The notes under the pieces were generated by a model. It did no database searches and had not been told where the DNA came from. It was given only the letters and a program-made list of their open reading frames with translations. Below, one piece after another: positions 34,530 through 43,429 of a stretch of DNA of 64,000 bases. The stretch lies in assembly GCA_033762075.1 (NCBI GenBank), contig JANRLY010000017.1:1-64000 (forward strand). The letters are read 5' to 3'. The position numbers and the translations under genes are program-made. The DNA comes from VFKI01 sp033762075. Lineage in GTDB: Bacteria > Pseudomonadota > Gammaproteobacteria > DSM-16500. How positions within the stretch are numbered: the stretch's first letter is position 1; every line of letters begins with the position of its first letter.

Positions 34530-36076
34530 TACGCAGCTCCAGATGCGCATAATTTTTCATACATCACGCGTAACGCTGCCTTATCATATTTACCATTGAC
34601 ACTTCGTGGCAATTCAGCCAGAAGATGAATGATCGAAGGCCAATGGCTTCGAGGCAAAATGCTTTTACAATGCAAAAACATTTGATCGATTGATACATGG
34701 CCTCCTTCAGAAACAACAAACGCAACAATATCCGCACCTGTTGTTTCATTTGGATAGTCTATGACATGCACTTCGCGTAAACCTGGAAATAAGCGAATCA
34801 CTTCCTCTATGGATTTTAAATTAACTTTCTCACTATAGCGTTTAATCGTATCGTCACGTCGCCCTCGAAAATAAAAATAACCTTGCTCATCTAAATAACC
34901 ATAATCACCTGTGTATAAAACTTTTTCTCCAGGGAAAGGACCTTCTCTTAAAGCTTTATTTGTTTCACTGATGTTATTCCAATATCCACGCATCACTGTT
35001 GAGCCGCGCACCACTAATTGTCCTTCTTGATAGGGAGGAAGCTTCGTGCCGAATTCATCTACAATCCAAATTTCGGTATTGGGAATTGCTTTTCCGACAC
35101 TATCCGTTTTTTGAAATAATTCTTCTGGCGGAAGATATGTGCAGCGTTTACACTCAGTTAAACCATACATCGAAAAAATTTTTGCATTAGGAAACAATGT
35201 ACTCGCAAAACGTATCTGCTGAGGAAACAACGCAGCACCTGTATTCGTCAACATACGTATGGACTCAAATGATTGTTCAATTCGATCCTGATGGTTAGCC
35301 AATATTGCAAGCTGCGTTGCAACAGCAGGAAATATCGTAGCCTGCAGGGTTGATATTTTTTTGAGGAATTGTAGTGGCCAAGTAAAATCTTTTTCTAAAA
35401 TAACTGTCGCACCTACAATTGTTGAAAGGATTATTTGGTATAGTCCATAATCGAAAGATAATGGCAGCGCAGAGATAATCACATCGGATGTTTGATAATG
35501 AAGATAATTTGATATAGAGCTGGCCGCCGCAAACATATTATGCTGCGTTAACATCACACCTTTTGGCATTCCGGTTGAACCTGAAGTATAAATAATGCAA
35601 GCAAGATCTAGATCAAGACCATTCGGATATGATAATTTTTTATCTGAATCTCTAAGTAAATTTTTTAACAAAAATGTCTGAGTCGTTGGCACGATAATAT
35701 GTTTGTCAACATTATCTCTAAAATAAGCAATTATTTGATTCTCTGTATTACGTATAAATAGTGCTGTTGCGCCAGCATCTTGTAAAATCCAATTGAGTCT
35801 TGCTACAGGCGTTGATGGATGAATAATCGAAGCAACTGCTTTAATTTTTAAAATTGCCCAAAATAATAATACTGTTTCAACGCAGTTATCTAAGCACAGA
35901 ATGACACGATCACCGCGCCGAATGTTCTGACTTAATAGCATACAAGCCAAGTCATCGCTTCTCTCTTGTATTTCATACCAAGTCAATTTCTCAGTAGCAG
36001 TAATAATTGCTTCTTTATCTGGGAATTGATCTACAGCATGTCGCAAAAAATCAGTAATGCAATTTGGAATAAACAT
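34529..36076 (-). CDS. AMP-forming acyl/aminoacyl ligase
   Basis: The 515-residue protein belongs to the ANL adenylating superfamily. Motifs are clear: CIIYTSGSTGMPKGVMLTQHN (A3, near residues 161-181), MYGLTE (A5), YTGDYGYLDEQGYFYFRGRRDDTIKR (A7-A8), and the C-terminal VNGKYDKAALR (A10) with the catalytic lysine. Such stand-alone ligases load a carboxylic acid or amino acid onto an acyl carrier protein. The closest functional analogues I can think of by neighbourhood are ligases next to a PLP decarboxylase and ACP in exosortase-linked clusters, and prolyl ligases next to acyl-CoA dehydrogenases in pyrrole-forming pathways. The substrate is not readable. AAGGAG precedes the ATG. Confidence 0.85.
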   Translation of the reverse strand: MFIPNCITDFLRHAVDQFPDKEAIITATEKLTWYEIQERSDDLACMLLSQNIRRGDRVILCLDNCVETVLLFWAILKIKAVASIIHPSTPVARLNWILQDAGATALFIRNTENQIIAYFRDNVDKHIIVPTTQTFLLKNLLRDSDKKLSYPNGLDLDLACIIYTSGSTGMPKGVMLTQHNMFAAASSISNYLHYQTSDVIISALPLSFDYGLYQIILSTIVGATVILEKDFTWPLQFLKKISTLQATIFPAVATQLAILANHQDRIEQSFESIRMLTNTGAALFPQQIRFASTLFPNAKIFSMYGLTECKRCTYLPPEELFQKTDSVGKAIPNTEIWIVDEFGTKLPPYQEGQLVVRGSTVMRGYWNNISETNKALREGPFPGEKVLYTGDYGYLDEQGYFYFRGRRDDTIKRYSEKVNLKSIEEVIRLFPGLREVHVIDYPNETTGADIVAFVVSEGGHVSIDQMFLHCKSILPRSHWPSIIHLLAELPRSVNGKYDKAALRVMYEKLCASGAA

Positions 36077-36086
36077 GATGAGCTCC

Positions 36087-37412
36087 TTATTGGTTGCTAA
36101 ACAATATTTTTCTTTTCAACAATGGAAATGCAGAAAATACAATAAAAGAAAAAATAGAACTGATCAGTAATAAGCGGTAGAACAGCAATGTATTTTGTGT
36201 CGGCACAACGAATAATTTTGTCGCATATTGCAAGCTAATAAAATAAAATGCCTGGAAACATGTTGCTAAAATGGCATACCCTGTTTGCTCAAGCAGAGTT
36301 AACCAAGTAACCACTGGCCCTGAAACACACCACCCGATTGCTGTATAACTTAAGCACTCTTGCACAACATGCTGCACGGATAGATCTGTTGTAAGAGATA
36401 AGGCAATTGGATGTCGAAATAAAAATAAAATCATCCCTATAAAAAAATATATTAGAGAAGATAGTTGAATACCTGTTTTTATAATGTGCCATGCAGATTG
36501 CAACAAGTCATTTGACACATGACGCTGCACTAAGATTGCCGTCGCAATCCCTAATGCTAATGCTGGCTGATATACTAGCATTTGCAGCCGATACACCAAG
36601 TTATAACCTTTCATCACTGTTAAGCTACATTGGGCAAGTAAATGATTAAAAATATACACTCCAAATAACAGGACGAACCATAAAAGAAAAACAGGCAGCC
36701 CAATATTTTTTATTTGTGCACAGATAATCTTGAAGCATTGTATGCTTTTAGGTGCCAATGAATTTGAATCACTATTTTTGAAAACTTTACTAAAAACAAA
36801 AAATATTAAAATAAAAGTGAATAAAATATGAATCCACGTGTAATGATAAGCATACTGATGCAATACATTGATGTTAGAAAGTAAATCCAATTGCGTGAGT
36901 AAAAATATACTTAAAGATAATAAAATATTAAATCCTGCCGACAGTATTGGATATCCTAGCGATAAAACAACACTATTTAAAATAGCAACTGTCACTGAGA
37001 ATATATGGCCTATCAACAGTTGCTGTGTCAGCGCAATAAAGTTTAATTGTAATCCATACCCAATACTCAACAGCTTACATATATCACCTTTAAATAATAA
37101 AAATCCTGAATACAATATGAAACTAGAAATGAATGCAGATAATATGATCATTACTATAAGACTCATCAGATAACTTGTTTTTTTAAATCGAGTAACAATT
37201 CCAATGGTGACCGAGCGCCACGTCTCTTGAAATGCCAACATACAAAAATAGCAAGGCATAAATGCTGACAATAAATATAAAATATGTTGATCATGCTTAG
37301 ATAAGAGCATCATATTGACAAATCCAATCACTGAAACGATAAACGTCCCAGAATAAATAGGTAACGCAAATCGTATGATTTTGAAGCCTGCATTTTTAAA
37401 TTCTTCTAACAT
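36087..37412 (-). CDS. MATE-like multidrug/metabolite transporter
   Basis: The 441-residue protein has about twelve hydrophobic segments, with the start IIRFALPIYSGTFIVSVIGFVNMMLLSKH resembling the MATE N-terminal helix pair. The two halves show similar patterns (LPIYSGTFIV near residue 18 and LPVFLLWFVLLFGVYIFNHLL near 240). MATE exporters move small cationic or aromatic compounds using Na+ or H+. It lies inside the cluster, 10 bases before the ligase start, so it probably exports the same compound as the RND pump or an intermediate. Sequence divergence is large, so the family call is moderate. Confidence 0.7.
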   Translation of the reverse strand: MLEEFKNAGFKIIRFALPIYSGTFIVSVIGFVNMMLLSKHDQHILYLLSAFMPCYFCMLAFQETWRSVTIGIVTRFKKTSYLMSLIVMIILSAFISSFILYSGFLLFKGDICKLLSIGYGLQLNFIALTQQLLIGHIFSVTVAILNSVVLSLGYPILSAGFNILLSLSIFLLTQLDLLSNINVLHQYAYHYTWIHILFTFILIFFVFSKVFKNSDSNSLAPKSIQCFKIICAQIKNIGLPVFLLWFVLLFGVYIFNHLLAQCSLTVMKGYNLVYRLQMLVYQPALALGIATAILVQRHVSNDLLQSAWHIIKTGIQLSSLIYFFIGMILFLFRHPIALSLTTDLSVQHVVQECLSYTAIGWCVSGPVVTWLTLLEQTGYAILATCFQAFYFISLQYATKLFVVPTQNTLLFYRLLLISSIFSFIVFSAFPLLKRKILFSNQ

Positions 37413-37525
37413 GCGTGGTTCACTCTTAAAAAATCAAATTTCATTTTTTATATTCCCCTTTATATTCAATGAGTTACGAGCAATGTCTCAGAGAATTTTG
37501 TTTGCTCATTGTGGCCTGGCGCTTC

Positions 37526-37617
37526 GGCTTTCGTTAAACCCTTTTCAGATAAAACTGCATCCTGCGATCGATTCGTGCACCCTGCACTAACGGTCTGAAA
37601 AAGGTTTAACGATAGCC
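37526..37617. repeat. Palindromic element inside the small-molecule operon
   Basis: Arms at 37526-37549 and 37594-37617 are 24-bp reverse complements with two mismatches, around a 44-base loop. It sits in the 270-base gap between the acyl-CoA dehydrogenase and the MATE gene, the widest gap in the cluster. It may mark an internal attenuation or processing point, or be an inserted palindrome. The rest of the gap shows no gene. Confidence 0.65.
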
Positions 37618-37681
37618 GAATCCTACGGCACCTATCGTTTCCCTGTGATAATTCTTTCGTGTTTCTTTACTTAGCACCTCT

Positions 37682-38788
37682 TCACCCCGCCATTTTCTTA
37701 TACGCATTAAACGCATTAATCTTATGAATATTGCTTGTTCCCTCCATGTATTCAAAACCCCAGATATCTCGATACCATTTCATGAGATGCGGATGAAATA
37801 AAATTTCATGCTGATTCAGCATGTCGCAAATTGAAGTAACAACATATTCAGCGGTTTTTGTTGCATGAGATTTTGCAAGAGATGAAAGAGATCCATCGAG
37901 TGGATTTTTATCAATGTAGCGCGCAGCTTGACATAAAATGTTACGAGCGATATCAATCGAACACTGCAATGAAATGAGCTGATTTTCAGAGTGAGTGTGG
38001 TTTGTCTTTTTAATGTCACAATAATAATCGAGTGCGGCTTGCGCTACACCAATTGCCATTGCACCAACACAAGGACGCATTTGATTAAATGTTTTTAAGA
38101 GAGCCATCATGCCATGTTCAAAATAATTGACATGATTTCCAAGCAACCATTCTCTTTCTACAGGACAATTTTTAAATAACATTTGACTAAGACATGCGCC
38201 TGTTAATCCCGACATAGATAATAATTTTTTCTGGATATATTGTGTTTTTTGTAAACATTGCGGTGTTAATAACAATGCTCTTTTACAGAGCGGCCCTTCA
38301 CCTGTTTTGACAATCACAACTCCCATTCCACCTGTTGCACCATGACTAATCAGCCACTTTTCACCATTTAATTCACCCATGGATGATTCTTTTTTAATGG
38401 AAAATTGTGTTTGCATTGTTGCAAGATTGGAGCCATGCAGAGGCTCAGTCACCGCCAGAAATGTCCGCATAGGTTGTGCTTCCAATTGCTGATAGAAATA
38501 TTTTTTTTGCTCAGCACTGCCAATCTGATCGATTAAAAATCCTGACAAAGAAGAACCAGGACAAGCAAGCAACACACCAGCGTCCCCATACGACAAAGCT
38601 TCATAGATTTTGATACGTTCTTCACAATTCACTTTTTCTGGAAAAGTTAAAATGTTGAGCCCTGGATGACTGAGATATAAAAATATAGTTGCGTGATTAG
38701 ACTCGACCTCGAAGGCTATTTCTCTAAAAAAATATGCAGCCTCAGCTAATTGTAATCCGTAACGTGTTTCGCTTGGAATGGTATACAT
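37682..38788 (-). CDS. Acyl-CoA (acyl-carrier) dehydrogenase family flavoenzyme
   Basis: The 368-residue protein has the ACAD layout: N-terminal helices, a middle beta domain with FLAVTEPLHGSNLATMQT (the substrate/flavin segment, near 108-125) and GEKWLISHGATGGMGVVIVKTG, and a C-terminal helical domain ending WGFEYMEGTSNIHKINAFNAYK. The position of the usual ACAD base is in the WGFEYMEGTSNIHK segment (Glu). In clusters with a ligase and a carrier protein such enzymes oxidise the carrier-bound acyl group, for example prolyl to pyrrolyl. Whether this one is carrier-dependent is inference. Confidence 0.85.
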   Translation of the reverse strand: MYTIPSETRYGLQLAEAAYFFREIAFEVESNHATIFLYLSHPGLNILTFPEKVNCEERIKIYEALSYGDAGVLLACPGSSLSGFLIDQIGSAEQKKYFYQQLEAQPMRTFLAVTEPLHGSNLATMQTQFSIKKESSMGELNGEKWLISHGATGGMGVVIVKTGEGPLCKRALLLTPQCLQKTQYIQKKLLSMSGLTGACLSQMLFKNCPVEREWLLGNHVNYFEHGMMALLKTFNQMRPCVGAMAIGVAQAALDYYCDIKKTNHTHSENQLISLQCSIDIARNILCQAARYIDKNPLDGSLSSLAKSHATKTAEYVVTSICDMLNQHEILFHPHLMKWYRDIWGFEYMEGTSNIHKINAFNAYKKMAG

Positions 38789-38800
38789 AGTGATAATTCC

Positions 38801-39466
38801 TCAAAAATAAATTTTTCGAAAATATTCGAGCAGGGCCATCATTTCCACTACACCATCTGCAAGAAATGCACGTCCACCATACAGACGCGCAAGCAAAACA
38901 GAAGCAGCGCTCAGAGCATACAGCGCATTTTTATAATGGTGAATTTGCAAATTAGGTAAGCAAAGAGAGCTTTCACGAATTGATGATTCAACAATATGTT
39001 GTTGTGTTAATACATCAGCAATCGCTATTTGAATGGCAGTATTTGTAGTAAATTGATGAACATGGTTATCTCGATTTTTAAAATGATCCCAAATGTTATT
39101 TAATAATTGACGCGACCAATTTAACCAATACGTCAACAGATATTGTCTAAACTGAGTCAAAATATCACTACTGTCGATCTCAACATGCAAAACATCACTG
39201 ATGATTTTTATATAACCTATGATAAGCTGATGCGAATCAAGTAAGTGATTTTCTATCCAATGAACTTGACCATGACCAACCGTCAAATAGTTTTCATCAT
39301 TTAGCACTGTAAGATAGTGTGCTTCGTATAAATTCCTATGACAAATAAAATACCGTTGATGCGATAAAATATCTGATGAGTAAATATTTTCTGGGAAAAT
39401 AAAACTCTTTGATTTCATTTGAATCGCTTCAACTTCATATTGTATTTTAGACACGCCCGATAGCAT
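38801..39466 (-). CDS. Unknown cluster protein, possibly acyl-CoA dehydrogenase-related
   Basis: The 221-residue product has no secure family. Its C-terminus (ALSAASVLLARLYGGRAFLADGVVEMMALLEYFRKIYF) resembles the end of acyl-CoA dehydrogenases, where a Gly-Gly turn is followed by an acidic residue and a helix, so it may be a degenerate partner subunit of the dehydrogenase encoded next. ATG 39466 has GGAGGG 7 bases upstream and overlaps the previous gene's stop (TGATG). Translation is thus coupled to the upstream thiolase-fold gene. An upstream in-frame ATG at 39562 is rejected because it overlaps that gene. Confidence 0.6.
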   Translation of the reverse strand: MLSGVSKIQYEVEAIQMKSKSFIFPENIYSSDILSHQRYFICHRNLYEAHYLTVLNDENYLTVGHGQVHWIENHLLDSHQLIIGYIKIISDVLHVEIDSSDILTQFRQYLLTYWLNWSRQLLNNIWDHFKNRDNHVHQFTTNTAIQIAIADVLTQQHIVESSIRESSLCLPNLQIHHYKNALYALSAASVLLARLYGGRAFLADGVVEMMALLEYFRKIYF

Positions 39467-40227
39467 CAAGAAGCCCTCCGCAAATGAAGATATCCTACAG
39501 AATTGCTTTCGCAATCTTTTTGAAACAAGGAAAGTGTTGATAGGTTTTTTTTCTGAATCCACTGGTGGATCATATTCACCGCTGGATAATAGCCTTCTTT
39601 ATTTGATACATTTTGATAAATCTCAGCTGATTGTAATAATAGGGTAGATTGTTCATGTAAGATCTCTGATCTTTCAACAATCACATCACCAGATTGAATA
39701 TGTGACTGTTGCACGCTTTTCATACGAATAGCACAGGCAAAATTATGTTTTGGATAATACTTTGCTCTATCTGATCCATGAGGAATCGTTGTTTGTTCGA
39801 GTACCAAAAGAATTGCAACTTGAATCTCTTTACGTTGCATGTATTTTTGCAATGTATACAGGGAAACATGTAAACCCAATAATCCGTTATCACAAAAATC
39901 CATCGTTTCTACTTGAATACCATAAGCATGTGCTATGTAGGCTGTACAACTGGCATAATCTGGATCAAATTCATGTGACCAAATAACTAATGCGATTAAT
40001 TGAAGTTCTTTTGGATCATGCATCGTTTGATACTGAACAAGAACCGCGTCGGCCAATTCTGTATAGGAATATTGCCCACCTATGTAAAAGGACTCGTGAT
40101 TGACTGCTTGGTTTCTCAAAAAAAACAAATCCTGGTAATAGTCCATGAATCGTTTACGCGGCTTTTTATCACGTTGCGACGAAAGTTCAGAAAAATAGCT
40201 GTGCGTTAAAATGCATTTATTTTGCAT
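39466..40227 (-). CDS. Divergent thiolase-fold (KAS III-like) protein
   Basis: The 253-residue protein looks like the N-terminal half of a ketosynthase fold: IALVIWSHEFDPDY near 78-91, the segment ETMDFCDNGLLGLHVSLYTLQKYM with Cys112 at the nucleophile region, and VAILLVLEQTT. The C-terminal half carrying the second and third catalytic residues is short or missing. It may be an inactive partner subunit or a chain-length/docking factor for the KAS III-like enzyme at the other end of the cluster. The start has GGAG eight bases upstream and overlaps the ACP stop by 11 bases. The family call is tentative. Confidence 0.5.
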   Translation of the reverse strand: MQNKCILTHSYFSELSSQRDKKPRKRFMDYYQDLFFLRNQAVNHESFYIGGQYSYTELADAVLVQYQTMHDPKELQLIALVIWSHEFDPDYASCTAYIAHAYGIQVETMDFCDNGLLGLHVSLYTLQKYMQRKEIQVAILLVLEQTTIPHGSDRAKYYPKHNFACAIRMKSVQQSHIQSGDVIVERSEILHEQSTLLLQSAEIYQNVSNKEGYYPAVNMIHQWIQKKNLSTLSLFQKDCESNSVGYLHLRRAS

Positions 40228-40486
40228 ATGTCACACTCCCTAATTGCTTTTCTAGATATATCGTTATGCTTTGTATGCTATCTAAATCACGCATATCTAA
40301 TGTCTCTGGATCGACAAAAAATCCATCGAACATTTCTTCTAGCGTCATCAAAAATGTCAGAGACGTCATCGAGTCTAATCCCAAATCATCTCTTAACTTC
40401 GTCTCAGGTAGCATTGATTTTGAGTCAGAAATATTTAAGGTTTTTTTAAGTGCAGCAATCACTTTTTGCATGAGCTCAGTTTGCAT
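40217..40486 (-). CDS. Acyl carrier protein
   Basis: The 89-residue protein carries the phosphopantetheine attachment motif LGLDSMTS, with Ser39, between two helices and a final helix, the normal ACP fold and length. ATG 40486 is preferred because GGAGA lies 6 bases upstream. A phosphopantetheinyl transferase is not in this window. As a discrete ACP in an operon with a ligase, a decarboxylase and an acyl-CoA dehydrogenase it is the likely carrier for the cluster's substrate. Confidence 0.9.
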   Translation of the reverse strand: MQTELMQKVIAALKKTLNISDSKSMLPETKLRDDLGLDSMTSLTFLMTLEEMFDGFFVDPETLDMRDLDSIQSITIYLEKQLGSVTYAK

Positions 40487-40525
40487 ATGCATTCTCCAGA
40501 ATAAATCGTTCAATAAAATGTATGA

Positions 40526-41821
40526 TTACGCGGGTAACGAGAAAGAGTTGAGATAAGCTGATGGGGTAACTTGATATTTGCGGACTAAATCTTGTGTTGT
40601 ATCACGTGCACGGATAACTGTTGTTTCACCATTATGTATTAACACTTCTGAAGGATATCCGTGTCCGAGAAAATAAACAGGTGAAGCGCTTGGCCCATAC
40701 GCACCGGATGCTGCGATAAGAATACAATCGCCAATCTCAGCAAGAGGGAGCAAAACATTACGACCCATTAAATCAGCAGGTGTACAAAGTGGACCCGCAA
40801 TATGGTAATGTTTTTTATCGGTATTTGATTTTTCTGAGAGTAGGCGGATTGGAAAATTACGTTTGAGCACAGAACCATATCCCGCTGCTGTTAAATGACA
40901 ATTCATCCCGCCGTCTGTTATTAAAAAATGAATGCCTCGCGATTCACGAATAGAAACAATCCGTGAGATAAAAATGCCAGATTCTGCCACTAAATATCGA
41001 CCGCTTTCCGCCATCAACTGCACAAAAGGAAATTTGCTTTTAAATTTTTGCAGTAATGGCAGCATTAAATGTTGTAACTTAGAAAGCCGAAGTGATTGTT
41101 CTTCAGCATAATAAGGCACACCAAAACCACCACCAATATCAAGATGTGAAAAATTGACTTGCCAATGAGATGAAAGCCTTTCAAATAATTGCAATATATG
41201 ATTCGTATTTTCAAATAAAATAGACTCTTCTAAAATACGCGTTGCACAAAAGACTTGAATACCTAAGACGCGGATATTTTTGCGCTGCATAAAAAAGTCG
41301 CGTTTCTCAAATACTTTTTCTTCGTCCATGCCAAACTGTGACGGAACACCGCCCATTTTAAGCGAAGCATTCCGCACAGCAAAGGCAGGATTGACTCTCA
41401 ACAACACATTTGCAACCACACTCCCCGTTCTCGCTAATTCGTTTATTAATAAAAATTCTTCTTCTGATTCACACACAATCGCGCCAATACGCAATTGAAT
41501 AGCACGTGCAAGCTCATGTGTTTTTTTTGCAGGTCCTACAAAGATCATTTTGTCAGGTGAAAACCCTGCTGCCAAAGCAAGCTCAATTTCACCACCAGAG
41601 CACACTTCAACACCCGCTCCTTTTTTCTGCAAAATATTTGCAATTGCAACAGCAGGATTGGCTTTTAGAGAATAATAAATATCAACGGAATCTCCCATGC
41701 TTTGATTTAATGTATCATAACATTGTTCAATAACATGGCCGTCGTAAATGAACGATGGTGTTCCATATCTTTTAAGAACTGAATTAAATTGTGTATCTTT
41801 TAAATGATGTATATTTTCCAT
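40526..41821 (-). CDS. Fold-type III PLP-dependent decarboxylase
   Basis: The 431-residue protein belongs to the ornithine/diaminopimelate decarboxylase (alanine racemase fold) class. The PLP lysine is Lys53 in YYSLKANP. Other family blocks are EVCSGGEIELALAAG, HLDIGGGFGVPY, ESGRYLVAESG and CTPADLMGR, the last holding the interdomain Cys. It looks closer to the decarboxylases found beside ACP and AMP-ligase genes in exosortase-linked clusters than to LysA (the TDGGMNCHLTAAGYG segment), though no search was run. GAGGA lies 7 bases before the ATG. It is the first gene of the operon. Likely reaction: decarboxylation of a free or carrier-bound amino acid. Confidence 0.88.
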   Translation of the reverse strand: MENIHHLKDTQFNSVLKRYGTPSFIYDGHVIEQCYDTLNQSMGDSVDIYYSLKANPAVAIANILQKKGAGVEVCSGGEIELALAAGFSPDKMIFVGPAKKTHELARAIQLRIGAIVCESEEEFLLINELARTGSVVANVLLRVNPAFAVRNASLKMGGVPSQFGMDEEKVFEKRDFFMQRKNIRVLGIQVFCATRILEESILFENTNHILQLFERLSSHWQVNFSHLDIGGGFGVPYYAEEQSLRLSKLQHLMLPLLQKFKSKFPFVQLMAESGRYLVAESGIFISRIVSIRESRGIHFLITDGGMNCHLTAAGYGSVLKRNFPIRLLSEKSNTDKKHYHIAGPLCTPADLMGRNVLLPLAEIGDCILIAASGAYGPSASPVYFLGHGYPSEVLIHNGETTVIRARDTTQDLVRKYQVTPSAYLNSFSLPA

Positions 41822-41988
41822 ATAGAATTCCTCGTGAATTATTGAGATAAAAAAATCCCGCGCAATAATGCGTTAAAAAAATTGAATGTTGCGATTGATT
41901 AACTAAAATGAAACAAAAGAATAAAACAGAGGATAATGAGAAAATATCTTTTTATGAAGTGTGTGTCAATAGGTTTTTTAAAAAATAA
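41822..41988. other. Probable promoter region of the small-molecule operon
   Basis: This 167-base AT-rich stretch lies between the fic 3' end and the decarboxylase start. Both genes are leftward, so any promoter of the ten-gene cluster should lie here. No strong terminator or clear -35/-10 pair is visible. Confidence 0.35.
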
Positions 41989-43182
41989 TTATACCGGATT
42001 TTTGTCATTTGATTCATTAATTGGTCCGGCGCCTTCATTCAATATATCTAAATATTTCTGATAAGCATATATTTTATTTCGTGCTTTACCGGTCAACTCT
42101 TTCACAATACCAAGATCAGCCAAATGATGCAGCGATTTATTAGCAGTCGGCAATGTTATTTTACAAAGCAGAGCTACTTTCTTAGCATCTGTAATTGGAT
42201 GTTTCTGCAAATAGCTATGAACGATTAACGTAGAAGCAGAAGGTTTACCTATAGATTCTATGTTCTTACGATCTTCCATAAATAATTTTAAAATTTTTTG
42301 CGCTGTTTCAATTGCTTGATTTGCTGTCTCAATAACACCTTTTAAAAAAAATTGAATCCATTCTTCCCAATCTCCAGTTTCGCGAACTAATTGCAAATGG
42401 TCGTAGTATGCTTGTCGATGTGTTTTAAAATACAAACTGAGATAAAGCATAGGTTTGCGCATGATGCCTTCGATGCATAAAATAAATGTAATTAGCAAAC
42501 GCCCTAACCGTCCATTACCATCTAAAAATGGATGGATAGTTTCAAACTGATGATGTGCTAATGCCGCTTTAATTAATGCTGGCAACGTCACAGCTTCATC
42601 ATGCAAAAATTTTTCCATTGAACCTAGCAAGTCCATCACTCTTTCCGGCGGGGGCGGAACAAATTTTGCATTGCCAGGGCGCGTACCGCCAATCCAGTTT
42701 TGCGAGCGACGAAATTCACCGGGCAGTTTTGCACTGCCGCGACCTTTACTTAGCAATATTTCATGCATTTCACGAATTAAGCGCAGAGATAAGGGAAACC
42801 CGCCTTGAATCCGCTTTAAGCCATGCTCCATCGCCGCAACATAATTTGAAACTTCTACTATATCTTGATTCGGCACACCAATCACTTCATTGTTTTCATA
42901 CAATAAGAGATCTGATAGTGAAGATTGCGTCCCTTCAATCTGCGAGGATAAAACCGCTTCTTTTCTGATATACATATAAATAAATAAGGAAGGGTCAGGC
43001 AAAATAATACTGAGCCCATCCAGACGACCAAGCGCCACATTTGCTCGGTCGAGCAAAGGATAGAGTTTTTCCATCTCTATTTCCGGCACTGGTGGTAAGG
43101 GCTGAGGCGCATAGGAATGGTAAGTCTCCCCCACAACTGAGCACTTAATATATTCACCCACCCTTTCTGGAAATGCGGTCAT
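41989..43182 (-). CDS. Fic-family protein (AMP transferase type) with winged-helix tail
   Basis: The 397-residue protein has the Fic catalytic motif HPFLDGNGRLGR near residues 215-226, which transfers AMP or related groups to Ser/Thr/Tyr. The N-terminal inhibitory motif SSQIEG (near 77) fits the S/T-x-x-x-E-G/N pattern of class II self-inhibited Fic proteins. The last ~70 residues look like a winged-helix DNA-binding domain (ADAKKVALLCKITLPTANKSLHHLADLGIVKEL... ). This domain order is widespread in bacterial Fic proteins of the SoFic type. ATG 43182 has GGAG 5 bases upstream. The repeated TTTATTA boxes upstream suggest self-regulation. It may be a housekeeping regulator or a translocated effector. 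Confidence 0.9.
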   Translation of the reverse strand: MTAFPERVGEYIKCSVVGETYHSYAPQPLPPVPEIEMEKLYPLLDRANVALGRLDGLSIILPDPSLFIYMYIRKEAVLSSQIEGTQSSLSDLLLYENNEVIGVPNQDIVEVSNYVAAMEHGLKRIQGGFPLSLRLIREMHEILLSKGRGSAKLPGEFRRSQNWIGGTRPGNAKFVPPPPERVMDLLGSMEKFLHDEAVTLPALIKAALAHHQFETIHPFLDGNGRLGRLLITFILCIEGIMRKPMLYLSLYFKTHRQAYYDHLQLVRETGDWEEWIQFFLKGVIETANQAIETAQKILKLFMEDRKNIESIGKPSASTLIVHSYLQKHPITDAKKVALLCKITLPTANKSLHHLADLGIVKELTGKARNKIYAYQKYLDILNEGAGPINESNDKNPV

Positions 43183-43191
43183 CTTGGCTCC

Positions 43192-43314
43192 ACTAATAAA
43201 GAATACTGCCGCTTCGTTTATTAACAATCAGTCTAACTAAAAGAACTTTATTAAGCAATAGTGCTAATAAAGAAAAGAACACTTTCCTTTATTAGCGCAA
43301 CGCCCTTTATTAAT
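43192..43314. promoter_or_regulatory. TTTATTA operator array upstream of fic
   Basis: Six copies of TTTATTA or its complement TAATAAA lie in about 123 bases: 43192-43201, 43216-43223, 43246-43253, 43263-43272, 43287-43296 and 43304-43313. Two of them form a perfect 10-bp inverted repeat, GCTAATAAAG (43263-43272) and CTTTATTAGC (43287-43296), 14 bases apart. The array lies just upstream of the fic start. The winged-helix domain of the Fic protein is a natural candidate to bind it. Binding is inference. Confidence 0.55.
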
Positions 43315-43429
43315 GATTTTTCACTAACTTTGCGCACCTCAAGGCGAACGGCTCGAAAAATGTCCCGCACAAGAACTACGCACTATCTCCTTGCTTAGAA
43401 AGCACTTACACAAGCCTTAGCTATTTTTC
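43315..43429. other. Gap between the operator array and the CaaX protein gene
   Basis: No gene is seen. A GC-richer stretch around 43330-43375 has no clear hairpin. The gene at 43430-43945 is leftward and ends here. Confidence 0.3.
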
